Assembly (NCBI GenBank): GCA_035416745.1 | Contig: DAOLNV010000002.1 | Span: forward strand, 179,659 to 221,048 | From: Candidatus Hydrogenedentota bacterium | Lineage (GTDB): Bacteria > Hydrogenedentota > Hydrogenedentia > Hydrogenedentales > SLHB01 | Reading direction: 5' to 3' | DNA: 41,390 nt | Part shown: positions 36,260 to 41,390 of the stretch, in pieces | Layout of the letters: each line of letters opens with the position of its first letter | Numbering within the stretch: the stretch's first letter is position 1 | Notes under the pieces: model-generated | What the model was told of the DNA's origin: nothing | Seen by the model: only the letters and a program-made list of their open reading frames with translations | Databases searched by the model: none | Position numbers and translations under genes: made by a program

Positions 36260-37081
36260 ATGAACGTCCCGCGAGACACCTCCTGGTACTACAATCTGGT
36301 TTGGCGCAGCACGGCTTCCGGAAGGCGGCTGCGCCGTGCGGTTGTTGTCTCTCTGTTTCTCCACGGCTTCATTCTCGTGGGCGTGTTCATCGTGTTTGCA
36401 TTCCACGAGCCCCCGGAACCGATCCCCCTGTATCAGGTGCAGCTTCTGGACGATGCGCAGAATATCGATGCGGAACCTGTTGAAGAAGCGGTCGAGCAAC
36501 CGGAGCCTCAACCGCCGCCGCCCGAGCCCGAACCGAAACCTGAGCCGCCCAAGGAGGAGCCCAAACCCGAACCGCCTCCCCCCGAACCCAAGCCTGAGCC
36601 CAAACCCGAACCAAAGCCCGAGCCCAAGCCCGAACCAAAGCCGGAGCCCAAGCCGGAACCAAAGCCTGAGCCCAAGCCCGAGCCCAAGCCCGAGCCCAAG
36701 CCCGAGCCAGCCCCGGAACGGCCCGCCGAGGAGGCCGTCAAGCCCGTGAAACCCAAAGAGACGGGTGTGACCATGGAGAATCCGCTCCCGTCCGAACTAT
36801 CCTATTGGGCGCGGATGGTTCAACGGAAGGTGACTAACTACTGGACCGTCCCGGGCGGTATTCCCATCGATCTGCAGAACAACCAGGCAAAGATATCCTT
36901 CTGGGTCGACCGAAAGGGTAATCTCATTGGCCAACCGGAGATCGTTCAAGAGGCTAACGATCCCGCACTGGCCCAGTCCGGGTTGCGGGCGGTGCAGTTG
37001 TCTGCCCCGTTCCCGCAGTTGCCCGATACTTACAGCGAACCGGAAGTTCAAGTTGTCTACACGTTTACCCTTGTACGATAG
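36260..37081 (+). CDS. TonB/TolA-like energy transducer with PEPK spacer
   Basis: A 273-residue inner-membrane protein. It has one membrane span (about 27-48) with the SxxxH motif (S31, H35) used by TonB and TolA to couple to ExbB/ExbD or TolQ/TolR. A long proline/glutamate/lysine spacer spans about 80-155, with about ten PEPK units. A TonB-like C-terminal domain (about 180-273) contains WARMVQRKVTNYWTVPGG and VDRKGNLIGQPEIVQEAND. It is followed 10 bases later by tolB, so a TolA role in outer-membrane constriction is more likely than iron uptake. No exbB/tolQ or exbD/tolR gene is in the window. Confidence 0.85.
   Translation: MNVPRDTSWYYNLVWRSTASGRRLRRAVVVSLFLHGFILVGVFIVFAFHEPPEPIPLYQVQLLDDAQNIDAEPVEEAVEQPEPQPPPPEPEPKPEPPKEEPKPEPPPPEPKPEPKPEPKPEPKPEPKPEPKPEPKPEPKPEPKPEPKPEPAPERPAEEAVKPVKPKETGVTMENPLPSELSYWARMVQRKVTNYWTVPGGIPIDLQNNQAKISFWVDRKGNLIGQPEIVQEANDPALAQSGLRAVQLSAPFPQLPDTYSEPEVQVVYTFTLVR
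36584..36709 (+). repeat. In-frame tandem repeat encoding PEPK units
   Basis: About ten near-identical 12-base units (variants of CCCGAGCCCAAG) within the tonB-like gene, coding for the Pro-Glu-Pro-Lys spacer. Unit number could vary by slippage, changing the periplasmic reach of the protein. Confidence 0.75.
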
Positions 37082-37091
37082 GAGACGTATT

Positions 37092-38390
37092 GTGAGAAGT
37101 TGGTGTCTGACTGTTATCGTAGTGCTTTGTGCCCCTCTCGCCTTCGGTCAGGTTGAGATCGGCACCACGGGGCAAGCCGAGGGCCGCATCCCGATAGCCA
37201 TCCCGGATTTCTGCACCGCCCCGGGCCAGGAAGCGCTCGGCAAGACCATGGCCAGCGTTCTGGCCTACGACCTTTATTTCTCGGGCATTTTCGGTATTGT
37301 GCCGCCCACCGCGTACCCTCCAAACTTCACCGGGTTCACGCGCGACCCCCAAACCATCGATTTCGATGCATGGCGCGGCACCAAGGCCGAGTTCCTCGTG
37401 CACGTGTACGTGGTGTCCGACGCGAACGCCCTCACCGCCGAATGCCGTCTTTTCGACGTGTTCTCCGGCGAGATGGTGAGCGGCAAGCGGCTTTCAACGC
37501 AGGGCGAAGAATGGCACCGGCTGGTCGCCCACCAGTTCGCTGACGAGATTGTGCGCCACCTGACCGGCGTGCCCGGGTGCGCCTCGTCGCGGATCTGCTT
37601 CAGTGGCGGCGCCACGGGCAAGAAAGAGATCTATATCGCCGACTACGACGGAGCCAGCGTGAAGCAGATTACCCAGCACGGCTCGATCTCGATCCTGCCC
37701 AAGTTCTCGCCCGACGGCCGCAGAATCGCGTATCTTTCGTACAAAGATCGCTACCCGTTCCTGTACGTTCTGGACCTCCAGACGGGCGAATCGCGGCCCT
37801 TGTCCAAGCAGGTAGGGCTCAACGTCGCCCCAGCCTGGTCCCCCGACGGCAACCAGCTTGCCATGGTCCAAAGCAAAGACGGCAACAACGAGATCTACCT
37901 GGTGAACGCCGACGGATCCAATCGGCGGCGCATTACCGATAACAGCGCCACCGACACATCGCCCACATTTGATCCGACGGGCACGAAAATCGCCTTCGTG
38001 AGCGAACGCGGAGGGGCGCCCCAGATCTATGTGATGAATGTCGATGGCTCCAACGTCAAGCGCCTGTCGTATCAGGGGGGGCGCGCATTCGACCCCGTAT
38101 GGTCGCCGGACGGCGCCAAGATCGCCTTTGTGATCGAGAAACCCGGCGACGGTCCCGAGATCTACGTTATGAACGCAGACGGCACTGAGGCCAAGCGTCT
38201 GACGAACTCAGCCGGAAGCAACGAGTCGCCCACATGGTCGCCCGATTCGCGCCATGTAATGTTCGCATCGACACGGAGCGGACGCTGGGAACTCGGCGCC
38301 GTAAACGTTGAGACGGGCGAGGAGCAGCGCATCAGTATCAACGCCCAGTTGGCCTTTCAAGGGCCGACATGGGGACCCCGCAGACAGTAA
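37092..38390 (+). CDS. tolB: Tol-Pal system protein TolB
   Basis: Periplasmic protein of the Tol-Pal envelope complex that binds Pal. From the GTG at 37092 (AGGAG seven bases upstream) the protein has 432 residues with a signal peptide (SWCLTVIVVLCAPLAFGQ). An N-terminal alpha/beta domain includes IPIAIPDFCTAPGQEALGK. A six-bladed propeller of WD40-like TolB repeats follows, each with a phrase such as FSPDGRRIAYLSYKDRYPFL, WSPDGNQLAMVQSKDGNNEIY or WSPDGAKIAF. The upstream in-frame part belongs to the preceding gene. It sits between the tonB-like gene and smpB; pal, tolQ and tolR are not present. Confidence 0.93.
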   Translation: MRSWCLTVIVVLCAPLAFGQVEIGTTGQAEGRIPIAIPDFCTAPGQEALGKTMASVLAYDLYFSGIFGIVPPTAYPPNFTGFTRDPQTIDFDAWRGTKAEFLVHVYVVSDANALTAECRLFDVFSGEMVSGKRLSTQGEEWHRLVAHQFADEIVRHLTGVPGCASSRICFSGGATGKKEIYIADYDGASVKQITQHGSISILPKFSPDGRRIAYLSYKDRYPFLYVLDLQTGESRPLSKQVGLNVAPAWSPDGNQLAMVQSKDGNNEIYLVNADGSNRRRITDNSATDTSPTFDPTGTKIAFVSERGGAPQIYVMNVDGSNVKRLSYQGGRAFDPVWSPDGAKIAFVIEKPGDGPEIYVMNADGTEAKRLTNSAGSNESPTWSPDSRHVMFASTRSGRWELGAVNVETGEEQRISINAQLAFQGPTWGPRRQ

Positions 38391-38478
38391 GCTGCAACCT
38401 CGGAGCGCAGGTCCGCACGGCCCTGATTCTTTGTGACACATTGAAAACACGCGCCATTTGCGCGACACTACACCTACC

Positions 38479-38940
38479 ATGGGCGAAAAAACCATCGTAC
38501 AGAACCGCCGCGCGCGGCACGACTACCACATCCTCGAACACTACGAAACCGGTATCGCTCTCCAGGGCACCGAGGTCAAATCGATCCGCGCCGGCCAGAT
38601 CACCCTCAAAGACAGCTACGCCGAGGTCGAAGGCGGCGAACTGTATCTCATAGGCGCGCACATCGCTCCTTACGAACAGGGCAACATCTACAACCATGAC
38701 CCCGAACGGCGGCGCAAACTCCTCATGCACAAGCGCGAGATCATCCGCATCGGCCACACCATCGCCGAAAAAGGGTTCACGCTCGTGCCGCTCCGCGTCT
38801 ATTTCAAAGACGGCCGCGCCAAAATCGAACTCGGACTCTGCCGCGGCAAACAGACCGTCGACAAACGCCAGACCATCCGCGATCGCGAACAATCCCGCGA
38901 AGTCGACCGCGCACTCAAGGATATGAAACGGAAGAAGTAG
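38479..38940 (+). CDS. smpB: SsrA-binding protein SmpB
   Basis: Partner of tmRNA in trans-translation, placing it in stalled ribosomes. The 153-residue product has QNRRARHDYHILEHYETGI, LQGTEVKSIRAGQITLKDSY, HIAPYEQGNIYNHDPERRRK and a basic C-terminal tail DRALKDMKRKK, all typical. ATG 38479 gives the usual start; the TTG extension upstream is not needed. No clear ribosome site is visible. It is 88 bases after tolB and followed by a hairpin with a T-tract, so the tolB transcript may end here. Its RNA partner ssrA lies about 2 kb downstream. Confidence 0.96.
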   Translation: MGEKTIVQNRRARHDYHILEHYETGIALQGTEVKSIRAGQITLKDSYAEVEGGELYLIGAHIAPYEQGNIYNHDPERRRKLLMHKREIIRIGHTIAEKGFTLVPLRVYFKDGRAKIELGLCRGKQTVDKRQTIRDREQSREVDRALKDMKRKK

Positions 38941-38993
38941 GCAGGAGCCGTCTACTCCGGTTTGGGACCGGCGTTACGTGTCCTTCAACAGGG

Positions 38994-39023
38994 GGCGGGG
39001 TTTCCACTCCGCCATTCTTCTTT
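38994..39023 (+). terminator. Rho-independent terminator after smpB
   Basis: GGCGGGG (38994-39000) pairs with CTCCGCC (39007-39013) through one G-U pair and a six-base loop, followed by ATTCTTCTTT (39014-39023). It fits termination of the tonB-like/tolB/smpB transcript. Confidence 0.55.
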
Positions 39024-39139
39024 GTCGCCTTCGCCGTGATTTGGCGATGGGACGTGCCTATATCCGATCGATAGCGTATCCAAGAAGAAGCGGGCCAGCT
39101 TGACCCCTTCAGAGTCGGCGCTTTGTCAGGCCGCATGGT

Positions 39140-39185
39140 CCCCGGGTTTCATCCGGGGCTATTCAAACTGGCCCCCCGCGGGGCC
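39140..39185. repeat. Two adjacent REP-like palindromes
   Basis: First stem: CCCCGG (39140-39145) with CCGGGG (39153-39158). Second stem: GGCCCC (39170-39175) with GGGGCC (39180-39185) and a four-base loop. They resemble short extragenic palindromes that recur between genes in some PVC-type genomes (from memory, unverified). Confidence 0.45.
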
Positions 39186-39363
39186 CGTTGGTGGAGACAC
39201 CTGCATCGCGCTCCACCGTGTCCGTCTCGCCCGCTCCGTCCACAAGACCCGAACTCTTTACCGGGTGCCGCGCGCTATCCCAACCGTCCTATGGCTCACA
39301 GGATAGCCAAGGCTTCGGTAGTGACCCATTCATTCATGACGGCGCCCCTGCCCGTATTCGCGG

Positions 39364-40743
39364 TCAGGACGCTGGACGCTCACTGATCAGCGCATTCAGG
39401 TCGTAATGAGTATACGGCAGGTTACAAGCCGGTTGCTCCACGGTGCTGTTCGCGACCCACAGCTCCAGGGTGGCCGGTTTGAACAGAGCGTCGTGCATGT
39501 TGCTTTTCATGGCCACGCCGCGCGCCATCATGTCCAGTGCGATCTGCGGCGTAATCTGGCCGTACATCTTCTCAACCCGGTCAGCGAGGCACATGTACCG
39601 ATTGCCGGCCGACATCAGTACTGCATCTTCAAACGGGCGCGGAAGGAGGTCTTGCTTCTCATTAGGCGCGACAAACGTTATGGTGTCGGGCTCCGCGGCT
39701 ACGCCGAACGCACTGCCTCTGCCTTCGTCGGCTTTTGAATCACTCACGCAATAGTAATACTGGCACGTGCGCGGCGTTTCCAACATGATACGGCGAACGT
39801 CGTCGAGGGTCTCGGCCTGTTCGAGACAAAGGCGGACAAGAATCGTCATCGGCATGCCGTCCCACTCCCCCTCGCCTTTCCCGCCCATCTCACCGATGGC
39901 AATGCGTTTCGTGCTCATCCCTGTCACGCTTCCGATTGTGCCGGAGTATCCCACGTTGACGAAGGCATTCGCACCGTCAGGTTCCTGGATGATGACCAAG
40001 GCGTATTTGTCCAGTCCCGCGTCGCGCATGTAGTCCAACACGCGGCCGTGAAGGAGAGCGCCGTCGGCGGTAGCCTTGCCCCAGAAGGCAAACCCGCTGC
40101 AATGGAACAGCTCGGGGAAGATGGTGAAATCCTGGACCTCCTCCTCCGTCAGCCCCGTGGCTTCCGCCATGCCCCTGATCTCATCCTTAATCCCTTGGGG
40201 TATGAATGGGCTGGTACGCTCCCAGGCTTCCCGGATGGTGACGCTGTAGTCCTTTTCCTTCCATGCCAAGGTACCAATGATCTTGACCTGCTTGGCCCCC
40301 TCGAGGATTTCATTCTTCATCAGCGTGCCGTGCTGTACGCCCATGTCGTAATACGAGCCTTTGAGATGGAGCACGCGCGTCGTCCCGATCTGTTCGAGGT
40401 AGGCTGGGCCGTGCTCGGCAAGCAGTTTCCTCGGTGCTTCCGGAGCGATAACGGCGGGGAGCATGTCTTTCTCGTCACTCGTGCCGACAAGCCAATGGTC
40501 GGGCGGAAGCGTGCGCTCAACCGCGGACTCTTCGGCGGCGTTCAGTTTGGCCTCCGTCTTGGCGGCGGTTTCCGAGAGCACGCCGGGGACGGGGGATGCC
40601 GGCGCCTGTGCGGCCGGTTGCGTGTCTTCGGCAGCAGGCTCGGACGGAGACCCCTGCTCGGATTTCTGGGGACTGCAGCCCAAACAGAGGCCGAAGAAGA
40701 GCAACATCAGCAGAAAAAGACTGAAAAGGTTCCGCGTATGCAT
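39364..40743 (-). CDS. C45-family autoproteolytic acyltransferase/hydrolase lipoprotein
   Basis: A 459-residue lipoprotein. The signal peptide ends in lipobox LCLGC (acylated C23), then a low-complexity linker runs to about residue 75. The C45/acyl-CoA:6-aminopenicillanate acyltransferase-like domain follows, with YYDMGVQHGTLMKNEI and, at the likely autoprocessing site, C215 in FHCSGFAFWGKATADGALLHGR. In this Ntn-hydrolase group the chain is cut before the cysteine, which becomes the nucleophile (family knowledge). The substrate is unknown; amide or acyl bonds are typical. The ATG has AGGAG seven bases upstream. It stands between smpB and ssrA on the opposite strand and may carry a regulatory leader (40808-40838). 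Confidence 0.82.
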   Translation of the reverse strand: MHTRNLFSLFLLMLLFFGLCLGCSPQKSEQGSPSEPAAEDTQPAAQAPASPVPGVLSETAAKTEAKLNAAEESAVERTLPPDHWLVGTSDEKDMLPAVIAPEAPRKLLAEHGPAYLEQIGTTRVLHLKGSYYDMGVQHGTLMKNEILEGAKQVKIIGTLAWKEKDYSVTIREAWERTSPFIPQGIKDEIRGMAEATGLTEEEVQDFTIFPELFHCSGFAFWGKATADGALLHGRVLDYMRDAGLDKYALVIIQEPDGANAFVNVGYSGTIGSVTGMSTKRIAIGEMGGKGEGEWDGMPMTILVRLCLEQAETLDDVRRIMLETPRTCQYYYCVSDSKADEGRGSAFGVAAEPDTITFVAPNEKQDLLPRPFEDAVLMSAGNRYMCLADRVEKMYGQITPQIALDMMARGVAMKSNMHDALFKPATLELWVANSTVEQPACNLPYTHYDLNALISERPAS

Positions 40744-40807
40744 GGTAATCTCCTTGCAAAAAGTGCCGACCTGAACTTGACGCAGAGATCCGCGTCGTGA
40801 TTTTCAG

Positions 40808-40838
40808 CACGGGTTTCGCCTCAACCCGTGTCGAGGCG
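40808..40838 (-). promoter_or_regulatory. Mutually exclusive hairpins in the leader of the C45 lipoprotein gene
   Basis: CACGGGTT (40808-40815) pairs perfectly with AACCCGTG (40823-40830). CGCCTC (40817-40822), which forms the loop of that stem, pairs perfectly with GAGGCG (40833-40838). The two stems cannot easily coexist because the connecting loops are too short. In the transcript of the C45 gene they would lie about 65-95 bases before the ATG, an attenuator-like arrangement. Confidence 0.35.
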
Positions 40839-40971
40839 TGCATCCCCAACCTCTTGACAGAAAAGATACTACGCTTGAACGACTTGCCTGTCAAAGAGCC
40901 GCGAAGGCCGTCAATGACTGCCGTGATATTCCCGCACCAGACCGGGCATTTCGCCCAAGCTGCTCATCATG

Positions 40972-40980
40972 TGATATAAT
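40972..40980 (+). promoter_or_regulatory. Extended -10 promoter of ssrA
   Basis: TATAAT (40975-40980) is preceded by TGA (40972-40974), giving a TGnTATAAT extended -10 element. No convincing -35 box lies 16-18 bases upstream. Transcription would start near 40987 and give a leader of about 44 bases to be removed by RNase P. Confidence 0.55.
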
Positions 40981-41030
40981 GGCGTCTTGCACGCTCTGGT
41001 TCCTGTCGTCGAGCGCGCACGTCCCTTCGT

Positions 41031-41386
41031 GGGGGCGACAAGGTTTCGACGAGGGTGAGAGAAGCGTGTGCTGCGTGCCGAGGTTGATCGGTTGGCCTCG
41101 TTAAAAGCCGATCACGTTTCAACTGCCAACGAACCATTGGCAATGGCAGCTTAATGTTGCCCGTCTTACCACTGACCGCCTGCTAGGTGGCTAAGGCGAC
41201 GACAGCGGGCCTCGTCCCCGGACGCCGGCGGAACGTTCGGACGGCGAGTAACGATTCCGTCTAGCGACCCGGAAAAGCCAGCCTGAGGCGTTCCCGGGCG
41301 GCGAATCCTCAAAGGACAGGCTACGCACGTAGACGCGCACGTGGAAGCGCCTTCGGACGCGGGTTCGATTCCCGCCGCCTCCACCA
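41031..41386 (+). ncRNA. ssrA: Transfer-messenger RNA
   Basis: Rescues stalled ribosomes and tags unfinished proteins, working with SmpB. The 5' end GGGGGCGACAAGGTTTCGAC and the 3' end GGTTCGATTCCCGCCGCC followed by TCCACCA are the hallmark tRNA-like ends. The 5' GGGGGCG pairs with CGCCTCC before ACCA through seven pairs, one of them G-U. A pseudoknot precedes the tag: CGAGG (41079-41083) with CCTCG (41096-41100), and GATCGG (41086-41091) with CCGATC (41108-41113). The CCA is encoded. The 356-base length is normal for one-piece tmRNA. The window ends four bases after the CCA in a T-run, the probable start of the trailer. Confidence 0.97.
41125..41154 (+). other. tmRNA tag reading frame (ANEPLAMAA)
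   Basis: Resume codon GCC at 41125, just after the pseudoknot and preceded by ACT. It reads A-N-E-P-L-A-M-A-A and stops at TAA (41152-41154). The AN start and AA end are conserved among tags; the LAMAA ending departs from the usual LALAA or LAA type. Confidence 0.8.
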
Positions 41387-41390
41387 TTTT

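Larger units (their letters stand above)
38941..39363. other. Intergenic region with terminator and palindromes, no gene
   Basis: About 420 bases between convergent smpB and the C45 lipoprotein gene. The first part carries a likely terminator (38994-39023). A second part (39140-39185) carries two adjacent GC-rich palindromes. Several open frames cross it but none resembles a protein family. Confidence 0.55.

Noticed and set aside
40854..40859. Perfect TTGACA upstream of ssrA
   Set aside because: No acceptable -10 box lies 15-19 bases downstream; the extended -10 at 40972-40980 is a better ssrA promoter.
41300..41386. Possible separate tRNA gene at the right end
   Set aside because: The T-loop and CCA belong to the tRNA-like half of tmRNA; the 5' partner of the acceptor stem is at 41031.

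Overview
The window is a GC-rich chromosomal segment from a Gram-negative (diderm) bacterium. The diderm reading rests on TolB, a TonB/TolA-like protein and two lipoproteins with clear lipoboxes. Gfo/Idh/MocA, ThuA-like, large secreted propeller and C45 acyltransferase-like proteins, together with palindrome-rich intergenic DNA, suggest a PVC-superphylum, Planctomycete or Hydrogenedentota-like lineage. That placement is inference from gene content only. There is no phage, insertion sequence, CRISPR array, rRNA or ordinary tRNA. The only RNA gene seen is tmRNA at the right edge.

Layout: (1) 1-2418, plus strand: yicC (cut by the window edge)-gmk-rpoZ-coaBC, a tightly packed housekeeping operon, convergent with a Gfo/Idh/MocA dehydrogenase. 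(2) 3702-7759, plus: pncA-pncB-nadE, an NAD salvage set without nadD. The nicotinamidase appears to lack its catalytic lysine. (3) 13204-7756, minus: ftsK, a RodZ-like HTH membrane protein, pgsA, alr and a NYN/YacP-like nuclease, a division and envelope cluster. (4) 13477-17935: an accessory block with a ThuA-like protein, a secreted propeller plus alpha-helical protein, and an amidohydrolase-fold protein without metal ligands. (5) 17992-22357: signalling genes around rsmA, namely an FHA-GAF-adenylate/guanylate cyclase, a PAS histidine kinase, and an orphan HATPase-like protein overlapping the kinase tail to tail. (6) 22789-25557: a 922-residue propeller lipoprotein, then an FmdB-type zinc ribbon protein. 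(7) 26568-31372, plus: argD-argF-argG-argH, followed by a REC-GAF-HD-GYP regulator. (8) 36105-32998, minus: membrane glycosyltransferase, GT2 glycosyltransferase and a Dam-type adenine methylase. (9) 36260-38940, plus: a TonB/TolA-like protein with a PEPK spacer, tolB and smpB. (10) A C45-family lipoprotein (minus), then ssrA (tmRNA), close to its partner smpB.

Most genes are core metabolism or cell-envelope functions in conserved neighbourhoods. The most unusual observations are several enzyme-fold proteins missing key residues (PncA, the amidohydrolase-like protein, the orphan HATPase), an unusual tmRNA tag peptide, mutually exclusive hairpins in the leader of the C45 lipoprotein gene, REP-like palindromes, and a TolA-like/TolB pair without tolQ, tolR or pal. 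I did not find a convincing wholly new multi-gene system.
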